From: Amborella trichopoda
Taxonomy: Eukaryota > Streptophyta > Magnoliopsida > Amborellales > Amborellaceae
Reading direction: 5' to 3'
DNA: 64,000 nt
NCBI RefSeq assembly: GCF_000471905.2
Contig: NW_006498527.1
Coordinates: 3,262,160 to 3,326,159 of the forward strand
Shown: one piece after another, positions 1 to 14,091 of the stretch
Layout: every line of letters starts with the position of its first letter
Position numbering within the stretch: position 1 is the stretch's first letter
The notes under the pieces: generated by a model
The model's input: only the letters and a program-made list of their open reading frames with translations
Database searches by the model: none
Told to the model about the DNA's origin: nothing
Translations under genes and position numbers: made by a program

Positions 1-164
1 GATATTTCGGGCCATTACAGGTGGGCTGGGGTTCGATAGGATCATTACTCGAAAGTTAAAGTGCTCTGGTTCTTTGGCATAAAGCTTCAGTTAAAAAGTT
101 ACAAAACTCTAGCTCTTTGGCATCAAGTTTCAGTTTTGAAAAAGATCAGAGAGAGAGAGAGAGA
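1..164 (+). promoter_or_regulatory. 5' flank / leader of the OM47-like gene
   Basis: This is the sequence upstream of the first ATG. It carries an imperfect direct repeat of about 55 bp (about 62-97 and 112-146, both containing CTTTGGCAT followed by AAGTTTCAGTTT-like sequence) and a (GA)n run at 147-164 that directly precedes the start codon. GA/CT runs are common in plant 5' UTRs. I see no convincing TATA box, and the real promoter may lie left of the window. Confidence 0.4.
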
Positions 165-3100
165 ATGGGAATGGGAAACTGGTTTCGAAACTGGTGGCAC
201 AAGGAACCCCCACCTCCAATGGTGTTGGTCCCACCATTGTTTGATTTCCCCCCATTGGCTGCGCGAACCAGGTGATTTCCACTTCTCCATTTCCCAATAA
301 CCCATTTCTAAATAATCTCCTTTTGTTCACTAATTTTCTGTTTTGGTGGATATTTATATTTATGTCTAATCATAGTTTATGATTTTTATTCGAGTATACA
401 AGTTGGAAGATTTATCAACCATAAATTGTTGATGATTCTGGCAAAACCAACGTTCGACATTTGGTTGAATATCACTTGATCTTTCTCTCAAAACTATTTC
501 ATCATTTTCTAGGATTTTCAGATTATTCTTTCGTTCCCATATTCAATTATTAGCGGATGCTGAAATTCTATTTAATTATTTATTCACTAAAAATTGTGGC
601 TATGTCGAGCGAATGTGAGATCATGTACATACAGGAGAGGATTGCATTCAAAGTACTCGTATTTTGGTAAATTGTTTTTCTTTTGTGTTGTTTTAATTTT
701 CCTTATTTGGATGGATAAGTACTTGGAATATTTGATTTTGCACTGGGCTTGGCGTTTTCCAGGTATTATTGGCATTGATTTTTTGGTTGTGATTTCGATG
801 ATTTTGATTTTTCCATGATGAACGTTTAACAACGCATGTAGTTTGGTTATAAACCTGCCAAATAATCTGGCTACACTTGGTTAATGCGATATAAGAAGGA
901 CCCCATGATTTAGTTGTAAACAACCTGTTTGTATTTGGCTACTGTCATATGGAATGGGGTAATGATATTGGGAATGGATCCATTGATGTTTATTTTAACA
1001 TAATCCTGACAAGTGATGTAAAAGTGGAGGGACCATCCTCATGGCTTTTGATCATGAGGTGAATATGTGCCACTAATGGGTCGTCAATTCTTTGTGAAGT
1101 TTTCAAATTCTTAACATGTATTACATCGGCTAAACCAGTGCTTTAAAATTTGGCTGAGTCGACTCGGACTCAGCGGAGTTACCAGGCCTTGGCACCTTGC
1201 TGAGGCGAGTAGTGGTGCCCATAATGGGGAATATGGGCACCTATATAGTACTTGGGTAAGTACCACAAGGACTCGCCGATTACTATAAAACTTGGGGGAT
1301 ATTCACCTGAGTTATAGTACTCAGGCTAGTTCGTACAGTTCTCGCCGCAGCATTGTTACTAAAAGAATAAAAGGGGGGATGGAATTCCGGACCCCTTTTT
1401 CCATCTCTCTCTATCTCTACCTCCAAGAACTTTCCCTCTCTTCCCAAATGCTCGCTCTCTCCCCAAATGCTCTTTCCCCTCTTTCTAATTTATGCAAAAC
1501 AATGAGCTTACCATGTTACATTGCAGTCCTCGATTTCTCATAGCTCGAGAGGTGGAAGCTAGGGTTTGAGAGGTGTTGTCCCAACCTAAGCCATTGAAAA
1601 ATAGTTTCTTGTGTTGGGGCCCAATGGTCTTGAGAGAGAGAGAGAGAGAGATGGCCAAATATGCACTTTTAGATATCTCTCTTGGCCACACGGCCCATGC
1701 TCCACAGCCCTCCCCCCTTTCCCTCTTCACTGCTTGTTTGAGGCATTTTTTGGCTTGGGCAAGACCAGGACAGTCCACTAGGACGTGCTTGAGTTATTCA
1801 GCTTGGGCAGGGCCAAGTCCCAAGCCAGAGCTGAGTAATTTAACACGGGGTTGAACGGCTAAAAGTCTATTTGTTTTGTGAAAGAAAGGGGTACATAGAT
1901 AATAGCACTGGCATGTACTTTGTACTCATCTCTTTATTGTGAACATCCCTGTCTCATGGTTTTATGGATTTCCTTTTCTACACAAAACTAAATTCTTGTT
2001 GTATGTAAATTGAGTTAGGTTGCTAATGTTGTGATTTTTATTTCCCATTGCAGAATGTTGGTGCCTGCTTATGATCTGTTATTCGGAAAGCTTGCTCTCA
2101 AATACCTTTTTGAGGATTATTTTGAAAATGCAGGGCATTTTACCACGAGCATGATGCTCAAGCCTATTGATGACCCTCATGTAGATTTGATTGCAACTAT
2201 ACAGGGTGAATGTTTACCATCTATTTTCTTGTTTAAGAAAGAAAATAATTCAGCATTTATCATAATAAAAGGAAAACTGCTTTGTTAGTTGTTGCAAGCC
2301 TTGTGCAAGTCTTAGACGAATATTTATGATCAAATTTGACTTTTCTGGCAGTACATATAACGAATTACTCTTTTAAATGCTAAAAATAATAGTATTTGGC
2401 TTTAGGAAATTGAGATTAAGTAGAATAAATTCATCAGATATGTGCTTGATTACAAAAGAGGATGAATGAAATTTAGGTGTTTTTTCCCCAAAAGAATTAA
2501 AATGCATTTGAAGTGCACATAATTTGAGCACCACATTGTGGAAGTCATCATGATGGGCATGTCAAACCATTGTTCGCATTTTTGTTCTATCCATTTGGAT
2601 TATAATATTTTTTTTTTGGTTTTCGAGAGTGATGGCTATCTCATTCAAGATAAACATTCAGACTGATTTATTTTTACCATTTCAAATAGATATCTGGGAG
2701 ATATTTGTTCGCTCATGCAAAAACTGGAACTTTATATTAATCTCTTTAGGTTTCAGGTCCTATTGATCCCAAGAATCCAGAAGCCATTTTTTCAAATGCA
2801 TCATTTCGCTGGCAAAGGTATTTGTTAAAGCTTCATTCTGTCATCAGTTTTCCATATTATTACTTTGATAATGTAAATGGGGGTTATTACTCACTCTTTG
2901 TTTCCACACATGAGTAGGGACCCTTATGATCCTCATACATTTATGGAGGTCTCTGTTTCAAATTCTACAAAGTAAGAACATTTGTTTATTGTAAATGTTT
3001 TGCTTGTTTATGTTTCTGATTGTTTTGCAGCTTTACTTCCATAAAATATCACAGTATTGGGACGCGCCAATATTTATTATGCCTTATGTCTTTTGTCTTA

Positions 3101-6100
3101 TAGCATTTTGTGCTTGAGGTCAAGTGCCTACTATCCTAAATATGGCATTGGAGTATTCGCTGTACTCCCTCTGCTAGCACAGAAAAGGTATGGGGTTGTT
3201 CTCACTTCTTTGACTATCAGCTCTATGTGATGAAAACTTGTGATACTTAAGTATCTGACAATATGAATTCCATTATACTATTTGGTAATAATTATGTTTG
3301 TTAGTGATCTGCTATGGTGCAGTTAGTGTAACCATTGAAAATTCTTATTTTGTCTGAAGTAGGTGTGATAATTAGATATTGGAAAGTACTAAGTGCTTAT
3401 ATTTCATTTTGAAGATGACAACTAATGGAAAGTACGAGTATTTATATTCCATTTTGAAGATGAAAACTGTATTAATCACATGCTTGAACCTTATTTTTAC
3501 TAGTTTCCATCTGTTGTAAATTTGTGTCAGCTATGGGTTGAAATGTGAATACTGTAGTTTGAGTCAATTGCTATACTTGTTGAAGAACATTCTCTTTAAA
3601 CTTTTGACATTGATATACTGAATATTTTCATATGATATAGTTATATGTCTTTGGTTTCTAAATTCCAGTCTTGGAATTCTATTACTTAAAACACTCTTTT
3701 TGAATTGTTAATGTGCAGGGTGCTTTCAGAGAATTTTGGTGTCACGGGTCTGAGATATGGCTCTGAGAAGCTATCAATAGGAGCCACCTTTATGCCATTT
3801 CCATGTATGTAATCTTGATCTCATCATCATCATCATCATCATTATCATCCGAGCCTTATCCCAACTATTTGGAGCTGGCTATACAAATCTTATTCTGCCA
3901 TTCTACTCTATCAAGGGCCATACCCTCAGTCAGACCATAAGTCACTCCATTTCTTCTCATTGCTTCCATTCCTGTGCTTTTGGGCCTTCCCCTTGCTCTT
4001 TTAGCTCATTCCACTTGAACCAAATCACCCCTCCTAATGGATGCTATTCTAGGTTATTGCTGTACATTGCTAGACCACACAAGTCTACTTTCCCTCATCT
4101 TATTGCCTATTGGAGCCACCCCTCGGCTGTCTCAAATGTATGTAATCTTGCTTTTCATGAATGAAATATCTTGATTGTGAATTTGCTCGATTATTTATTA
4201 CAGAGAATTGACATTCTTGTGTCATTGATAGTTTTCATGAGGAGATGAATTCATTCTGCTTGCAAACCTCTTAGAGTATTTTGAAATATATTTCTCTAGT
4301 TCTCTTGTTATGGTCCGAGTACTTTTTACTTGTCTTAGGAATGATCAACTTTCAACAATATGCCCTTTCATTTTAAAAAAGAAGAAGACAATACGCCCTC
4401 TCATCTAAGGTGTGTCCAGTGTATATTTGAAGCATATGATGCATGCTGATTTATCCTTTTTTTCCTTTATTGGATATTTGAGTTATAAAGCTTGTGGAAA
4501 ATCGAGCCTTCATCTTCATTCTTACTGAGTCTGCTAAGGCGGTGTTTTCTTTTATGAATGATTTTATCTTGGATTGCCCTGGAAGTCTTCTAGATGGTAT
4601 GGCTTATAAGAGGATTTTCTTTTAATTTATTTTGTCATCTATGGTTTAGCCACCGACTTTCCAAGAAATGCATGGGCAGTAGGCAGGATGGGGAGACTGA
4701 CTGCAGGAGTTCAGTACAAATCAACCTGTGAGTATGGTTCACCATGAATTTCATTCATAACTACTTCTTACCAGTAAAATCCTGGTATTTGAATAAAATC
4801 TCATATGCCATATCCGCCAACTTTCTAAATTTCAATGCTTGCATGTGACTAGCTTTTTCCTCTATATTTGGGCAATGAAGGACCTGCTTTACTATTTAAG
4901 AGCAGCATGATTTCAACGCACAACAAAACATTATTCACTTCCAAATGTTTGGACACTGAAGATTGGGAATGATGCATTTAAAGTTATATGCTTCCTAATT
5001 ATAAAAAGAAAAAAATGAAGAGATATGTTCCTCCCAATTACTATAACCTCAAATCTTTAGTTGACATTGTCCACGTGTTAGTATGATGAGCAAGCTTTAT
5101 GATATGAAGCTTGCACTTGAATGGCTTGAAATTCATGCATTTCTAAATTACTACTCCCAGTTTCTTTCTGCGAATATATTTGTGATTCGTGAGTGCTATA
5201 AATGCAGAAAGCACTTTTATCATGTGAGATCTATACTTATCGTAGTCTGTGTACACTAATCCTTCTTTATTTACTTATCTTCCACTAGGTTGCTCTCAAT
5301 AGATGTGCTGAATATATTTTACTGCTTGAATTTGAAACTACATGGCACTGATCGATGTGGCCAGTCCATGAATTCATTTATTTAAGCATAAATGCTGAAT
5401 AAGAACACAAATGAAGTCATTTTTTAGAATTCCGGTAAAAGCACATATGAAGTCATATTATTTCTCAAAGAGTTTCTATGACATGAATATATTGGCTATT
5501 TTTGGGGTTGTCTGTTTCTTGAACTTTTAAGGAGCACCATTGTAGGGTTTATCAAATTGCTTATAGCGTACGTGCATAAGTTATGACCATTATATTTGAA
5601 CTGAAAAGGTAAGCTATGTATCAATCTTGTAGTGAAATCCAGCACATAATTTTCAAAGCTCATAATATTTAAACAAGCGATTTCTGATTCCTATCTCTCT
5701 AAATCAACTGGGATACATGGTACTCTTTATGCATGAGACATGCTTTCTTATATAGAATGTATTTCAAAAGGCATCTTCTTTGCCCAATTTTGACTCTCAT
5801 GGTTTGGATTATCCTATGCAATATGCAAGTGCTTATGGATCACATACTTCTTTCTGACATTATATATAAAACCTAACTTTATGAATGTACTACCTTTTTT
5901 GTTCAAAATTGGTATGCTTTCAGTTCTTTCTGAGAAGAGCTTCTGTAAGATATACTGCTAATATTCTTGGTCGTGTTATCCATTCAATATATACTTGTTG
6001 AATCTTTCTTAAGGACCTTCTGTTTAACTAATCTTACTATTTATCAGTGGAAAGCAAATCACCGGAGAGATTTGATGACATCAAGAATTGGAGCTGTGCT

Positions 6101-9100
6101 ATAGGCTATGGGCTAGGCTTAAACAGCCCCATAAATCCATCATACAATTTTGGTCTTGAACTTGTTGGTGGTACAAAGGTCAGATAAATTACTGCTGTTA
6201 TTTGGGGTAACTTTTCGATTTTAGTAATTTGGTTTTGAATCTGGATAGTGCTCACAAAAGGTTTGCATAGACTGCCTTTTATTAGAAACAATTTTAGCAA
6301 GGCTTACAGAATTTCTGCTTGTGGAACCTTGAAAGGATGAGTCGTTTGTCTTAATTGATATGAGTCTCTCAGGCATGTAATCGTTGTTAGGTGGGTCAAA
6401 GTAATGATTTCTTTTATTATTCTTGAAATATATTATATTTCTTATTTGCATATTATTTCCAAGAATTTTAGTTAGTTGAAATGATATTCATGATCTACTA
6501 AAATTATATGACGAATTGTGCCCCCAACACAACATCCTAGGCTCGCACTGTTAGCAGTTCAAAAAAATAAAATAAAAATTATATGATAAAACATCTCTAG
6601 CTTGTTTTGGTGATCTACAGTTCGAGGCTGTGTACCTCAAACCTGTTGCAACCTATTTGGTCTCCTGCTGTAGCTTCGTGACTCTTTGCCGAGCAATTTG
6701 GTAGCTGATGATTGTTAAACCAAATGGAATGCTAGTTGTGACTTGTGATTATTTACTCAACCCTTCTTGGAAATTATTCATAGGTACAGAAGCTGGATTT
6801 AGAGGAATGAAATGTAATTAATCTCCTGACATTTGATTTTTGGACCATGGTACTTGCTTACAGCTATAAGTCTCCATTGCAAGAAAATAACAGTGAGTTC
6901 AGCTTTATGTAGATTTGGAATATTTTTGGGCTATCTTTTTATTAAATTTATATACATGCACACACATATACCCGCCTAGCTCTAATGAGCTTATGCTACA
7001 GTTAGGTTATTTTCCATATTGCATGTGTATGTATGTGCATGCATGCGTGCGTGTGCACACGTGTGTGGGTGCATATGCAAGGCGAGTGTTCACGTGCTTG
7101 CGTTCGTGTGTAGCGTCCATAGATCCAAGATTTGTCAGTTAAGTCTCTAGACTCTTCCCAAATAATTATTTCTAGAAAAATGGAAACTTCAACAAATTTT
7201 TAGATATATGGAAACCCCAAAAATGGAAAAATGGACATGCCAAAAATGGAAAAAGAGAAACCCCAAAAGAAATTGCAGAAAGCATTTACTAATTTTTCTT
7301 TTGCTAATTTTTTTCTTAATATACTTTTCTTCTATTAAGATGGGGGAAATCTAACAGATCTCGTCAGTGTCTGTCTCCTCTTTTTATAAAAGAAATATTG
7401 TTTGTCTTTTGGTGATTTCCTATTTTTTTATATGTGATATGATCTACTGAAAAAACACAAAATTGCTGAATATTTAGTTAATGTGATTCAGATGTCTCTG
7501 TTGATTTTCATTGTCAAAGTTATGCTTCTCTTTCTTGCCGGTCTAGGATATTGGAAGATAACTTCTAAACTTTTCCTTTTACGAATGGAAAATTATCCTG
7601 ATGGCTGGAAGTTTCAGAGTAGCAGTCTATTAATCATTTACAGCTTATAGAGTTGCCTTTCAATTTGCAGATGATTTGTTAGTAACTGTTCATAGGCCCT
7701 GCAGTGCATATGATCAAATGCATATTCTCTGCTAGACCATATATAGAAAGTGGTTGTTTTTGTATAGCACAACTTAGATAGTTTTCTTCAAATTCCAATC
7801 TAATCTAATATTTTGTTATGTCATCAATTTGCAGCTGATCTCATCATTTTATCAGCATGTTGTGGTTCAGCGAAGGGTATGTTTCATATGTCCAATTTCT
7901 ATCTTAGAATGTGCGATGCCATTTGACTAATATTTTATGGGTTTATCATTCCAAAAGTGGGTTGAATTTCATATCTTGAATGTCTTGCTACTTGTATCCT
8001 GAAGTGCTGGATTTTATTTGATCCAATACACATGCTTTCTAGTTTATCATTATGTCTAATTTGGCGAGGACTCTATATTTTGACCTGAAAATTTTAAGAT
8101 AATAGAATGTGCTCGCCATGAATAAGGCAGGAGAGCTTCAAGCTGCTGAATGCTACTGTTTGAAAAGCCTCTTCATTTATATTTATTTTACTTCTTTATG
8201 GAATTGCTTCTATGCCTGTATTGCATGGTCTACATTTCAGACTAACATGTTTTATTGGCGTAGGGATCATAATGGATTATGAAGAAATATAAACTGTTTT
8301 AAAGGGACTTATTATTGTCTAAATTTAATAATTGACCAAACATGTAAGTGGCCATGTATCTTGAAATTGGTTATTGCTATTGTTAAGTGTGCCTTGCTCT
8401 TTTGGCATTTGCCCACTTCCTTTGAGGATTTCCTATCTTGAGAATCTTCTATTAAAACTCATTGATTATCTAGGGGATCTATGAGGGATTTGAAACGACT
8501 CTTTTTTATCACATCCAATATGCTGATGAAACCATTTGCATTTTTTTCTTTCTTTTGATGGCTATTATCTTTTTCCAAAGCAACTACTGTCAAGCCCATC
8601 ATTTTGGAAATAATGCCCAACTATGTGGAAGCAATTTATACACTTTTTATTGTACCTCTGCCTAAACGTTTAACCTCAGCAAACTTGGAACTTGTTCCGT
8701 TGCTATCTTTGATTTAGTCCTTAGTATCCAACTGCCACTTGTGACCATTTGGTCAAGAGGTGGTTCTACCGTTGTTTAACTAATTAATTAGTTCTTGGCT
8801 CTTGTAGATCATTCAAATGGAGCAAAGAGGACCAAGGACTACGCAGTCCTCTTTAGAAACAAAGCAAAAAGTTTTCACTGGGGAATGCTAATTTATATTA
8901 TCTTTTGCTTTCAGTTTGGCCATGCATGCACTATTCTTCTTTTTCATTTTTGCTTTCTGGATAAGTAAAACTTCACATGGAAAAATTACAAAAGTCATGA
9001 ATAGATGCATTTTAAAGAAAAAAATATTTCTTGTTTTTATGGCTTTGCCATCTTGTGAAATATAAATTTAATAGTTCAATTGTGCAGGTTAAGAATCCAC

Positions 9101-12100
9101 TTGAAGAAAGTGAAATAGTTGGAATCACAAATTACATTGATTTTGGTTTTGAGTTGACATCCAGGTAAAATGACACGTATGAACTCAATGTACGTTATTG
9201 TGTGTTTTTTAATTTTGGAGACAAGTAAATTTAACATTTACCTTGATCATGGTCTAAAGGATTAATGGATCTGAACCATCAAAGAGCTTGGAAGCATCAA
9301 ACATTCAAGTAGCTGCATCATGGCAAGCCAATAAGAATTTTTTGGTGAAGGTGTGTTTTCATCATGTCTAAGCGTTGAACTTTCAAATGGCTATTTTGGT
9401 TAGTTTATGAACATAATTGGACGTCACTGAAATAGAATGCATAGTAGGTTGATTTCTAACACTTGCAATGGCAGGGAAAGCTAGGCCCTCTCAGCTCATC
9501 TGCTGCTTTAGCATTCAAGTCATGGTGGAAGCCTTCTTTTACCTTCAGCATTACAGGTATTTGTAGTGGTTTGTTCTTTGGCCCCTCTAGGTAGAGGTTG
9601 TTTGCATGAACCCCTTACACCTCTATTACATTCCCATGCCATTATCTTTCCTTATTGGACATAAAGTTACAATAAAAATGCATTACCATAGCTAAATGGT
9701 GCTCACTCTTTTGCGATTAGTTTTTAGTTTTTCACTTAGCGTTTTTCTATTCTCAAAGATGACATAATCTTTATTATCTTTCCTTGTCAAACCAGATCTT
9801 AAAAAAGCATACCTATCAGAAAATCACACTCAATCTCACTCAGATGGCAATGCGATTTCCTAAAAATGGGTTGAATCATTCGTAGAAGAAAAGATTTGGT
9901 TAGATGATGATTAAGCAGTTAAGTGAGCTTTAGCTTTTTTTATTACACGATTTACTAGTGGTAAAAAGAGTAATGATCACTTTAAATGTGATCCAAATAA
10001 ATAAAGGACAACAGCACACAAAATTACTTACAATTTAAAATCATAAAAATATCAATTAAATGGCCAAACCACCTTGCAAAATCATTTAGGTAGTCAAATC
10101 ACCCCATATAACGTTAAGCTTGTTACTTTCTAAGTTCTATTTCACTTAGGTACTTCCTGAAAAAACATGGTCAAATTTGATCAAATTGCCTTGTTCAAAA
10201 CTGGGAACCCTGACCAAGTAGGGGCATTTTGGAAATATGGTACCACATAAGCGACCCGAGCCAAATGACCATAATATCCCTGGCGGTTCATTGTTAGTAA
10301 AATGGAATATGGGTTTAGTATGAGAAAAAGTGAGCTCCGTGTTGCTAACCCTTGACAATAATGGGTATTATCATCATTTGGCAGTTATGTGTTGCTAACC
10401 CTGAACAACCAAGGGATTATTGTCATATGTATTGGGCCACTTAAGTAGCTCAATTACCAAAACCACCCAGCTTGTTTAAGGTTCCTTAGGGCTGAAAATT
10501 TATCCGGTCTGGGTCTGGATTTGTAACCGAAATCGGATCCTATTTTGATCTGAGTATGGATCGAAGATTTGGAGATGGATCCAAAAAGTAGATCCAAATA
10601 GAAATTCGGATTGGATCCGGGTACAGGTGGATTCGATCTGAATTTCGATACAAGATCGAGGGGGAAAGCTGTGTCATTTGCAGAAGAGATTGGGGCTCCA
10701 TGCCAAATTCTCCGTCTATATATCACAGTTGAAACCCTTGCTCCAAAAGACACTTGATTGCGCGCTGCTGTTCTCAAGTAAACGAGTCTCTCTCTCTCTC
10801 TCTCTCCTATTCTCAAGTAAAGGACTCTCTCTCTCTCTCTGCGATTCTCAAGTAAAGGATTCTCTCTCTCTCTCTTGTTGCAAGAGTGGGTGTGGCCTCC
10901 TTGAGTTTACTGTTTTAACTGGCTGGGGACTTGAGGAACTCCTTGGTTACAATCCTTTTATGAACGGTTTTTTGAATTATTTTTGTTTTTTAATGGATTG
11001 GAGTATATGTGCTGGTATTGTGATGTGGTTATAATCTTTGAGAAGTGATTTTTCTCTAATAAGAACTTGGCATGTGACTGAGGACATTTTGTTTTCCTTT
11101 GCTATTTTCCATGTCTTTTCTTGAGGTATCTAGTTTTTTAAATGTCATGTTTATTCAACAAGAGGAAAATTGGGAGTAGCACGATTTGATTTTCTTGAAA
11201 AAAAAATTCCTTAGTTTATTCTAACTTATTAATATTTCTTAATATTCATCTATTTCCTTTTGTTTAGGCTTTTGTTCCTTTATTTTTGGCCCTAGGAATT
11301 TGGAATTTTGTGAATGAATGATGCAATGCACTGGGCTTTGGGCTATTTTCGCTTGCAAATTGATGGAAATACATTTTCCTAAAAAGCATTGTCCAACCAT
11401 AGCGTGCAATCAACAGCCACCAAGAGCCGCAATACCAAAATCAAAATTAACTCAAATAGGAGGGCATGGACTAACACCAAAATTGGAATTGATCCGGATT
11501 TGGGTCCTATATATAGTTTCGAATTTGCATTCGGATCAGGATCCGAATATCTGGATCCTATTGGATCCGGATGGATCTGGATTCAAATCTGATGTACTAT
11601 TTGGATCTGGATTCAGATCTGTGTAGATTCGGACCCGATCCAAAAAATTCTTAGCCTTAGGGTTCCCATTCCTGAATAAGGACAATTTGGTCATTTTTTC
11701 AATTTTCCTTAAGAGGTATATGATTGAAAATGAATTATAAATAGTAACAGTGAATGGGATGATTGATCACCTTAATGATTTTGTAAGGTAGTTTGACCTT
11801 TTAATTGATATTTTCTCTTTAATATATATTTGATTGAATAAAATACCCCTTCAAATGATGCATTAATAGAACAACAATATGCATATAATGCTGATGTTGA
11901 ATAGGACTTTATGGGCGAAGATCTGCTCATATTTAGATTGATGCAGAACCTGGCTATTAATTTCATTCAAAAAGCTAGTATCGCGGGAGGTTGGGAGGGT
12001 TGATGCCTCAACATAACATCCCATCCTCCATTCCCATTGCTAAGGTATCAAAAGAAAAAAAAAAAAAGAAGCTGCTATTGTGATGCTTAAAATTTTGTTT

Positions 12101-14041
12101 AGACAAAATATGATGGTTTTAAGAAATATGAGCGCTAAAGTATGGTTCAAATATTCTGCAAGTTGTCATTGCTTGAAAAAAAAAAAAGACTTCTGCTAGT
12201 TGTCAAACCTTGAAAGGCAAAATACTCTCAGAGATAGGTACAATAATTTATGAAAGAATAATTGACTTGATGCTCACAAAGTGTACAAGCTTTGTTATAA
12301 ATATGTTAATGTTGTATTTCATTTAGTCATCGGGACCTAAAACATTATTAGGGTATGATGAACAGTCCTACTATTTTTCTCTTTATTTTCTTTTAGAGTA
12401 CCATACATCTTTGCTTCAAATAATTGACTGGATGCTCACAAAGTGTACAAGCTTTGTTATAAATATGTTAATGTTGTATTTCATTTAGTCATCGGGACCT
12501 AAAACATTATCATGGCATGATGAACAGTCCTATTTTTCTCTTTATTTTCTTTTAGAGTACCACAGATCTCTGCTTCAAATATCTTGCAAAATCAATGTGA
12601 GATCAAATAAATGTGATATCACGATTGAGCAAAAGATCTGCCTTTTTCTGTCGGCAGCTGTTAGGGATCATCTTGTGGGGAAGACAGCGTATGGATTTGG
12701 GATCCAAATGGAAAATCTAAGAGAAGCAAGGTTTGTTATACTGTTTGTGATAGTTAGTCATTTTAATTTATAGTTTTGCAGTAATTATTAGTGTTTACTC
12801 CCATTTGATCTGCTTGCGTAGATTTTTTTTGCAATTAAGTGCAATAAGTTTGTACATTGTGATTGATCAGTTTGTTCTTTTTATTGGAAATTAGATACTT
12901 GCATCCATGGTACTTGACCTACTTACTAAAATTTAGCTAGCAATGGAAGCACATACTTCTTCTTGTAATAGGTGCATTCACTACAAGTTGGATCTAAAAG
13001 TTTAATAATGGTTTTTTAAAAAATAGTTCCTAACAATTTCGAAAAGGTTTCCTATAAATCAGAATATAAATGTATGAAGTAAGCCCATGTTGTCAAGCAT
13101 AACCATGAATGAATGGAACATGGAAAAGAGGTTAGACATGACACTGGAAGGACCCTAAACACCTGGAAGGATAAGTTAGTAACTAGAGCAAAAGGAGAGC
13201 TAAGCGTTGAAATAATTTGTGTCTATTGTAGGCATGCTTCCCAGTTTCATCGTATGAAATTTAAGGGAAGAACCCAGCAAGAAAGCTGGAGGCGCCTTTA
13301 GAAGGATGGTGGAATTACATAAATCCCAATAAATTCTTTTACGAGGATCCTTGCTTGTTAGAAATGCCCTAAGCGCTTGCTAGGCTCCTCCTTATCGAAA
13401 CCTCGATCTTTCATAGACAGATCAGAAACATGAAAAGTATAATAAAGGGATGTGAAGCATGAGACCCAAAGATTGTGGAACCAAAATGATAGACTAGGAA
13501 TGGGATTTTAGGTGTTTATGTTTTGGAGATCAATGGCAGAGAAAACTCCAGTGGTTTGCTGGCATTTGTTTTCATTAGGTCACAACCCGTTTAATTTTTC
13601 CCTCTTATGAGGATCCTTGCTTGTTAGAAATCCTAGAATCTTGCTAGGCTCCTCCTTATCGAAACCTCGATCTTTCATAGACAGATCAGAAACATGAAAA
13701 GTATAATAAAAGGATGTGAAACATGAGACCCGAAGATTGTAGAACCAAAATGACAGACTAGGAATGGGATTTTAGGTGTTTACGGTTTTGGAGATCGATG
13801 GCAGAGGAAACTTCGGTGGTTTGCTAGCCTTCGTTCTCATTAGGTCACAACCTGTTTGATTTTTGTGCTGTTGCAGATCAAGATCATTTAATTAGGTCAC
13901 AAACACACACACACACGCACACGCACACGCGTACGCACANNNNNNNNNNNNNNNNNNNNAGTAGTAATAAGTACGTACGTACGTACGTACTACTTAGTAG
14001 TAGTTAGGTGTAGTACGGTCGACCGACACACTACTACTTAC

Positions 14042-14091
<50 letters not shown>

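Noticed and set aside
12560-12600. Alternative exon after the AG at about 12556
   Set aside because: Joining it to exon 12 gives a stop within about 15 codons, while the acceptor at 12657 restores frame and leads to a sensible C-terminus.
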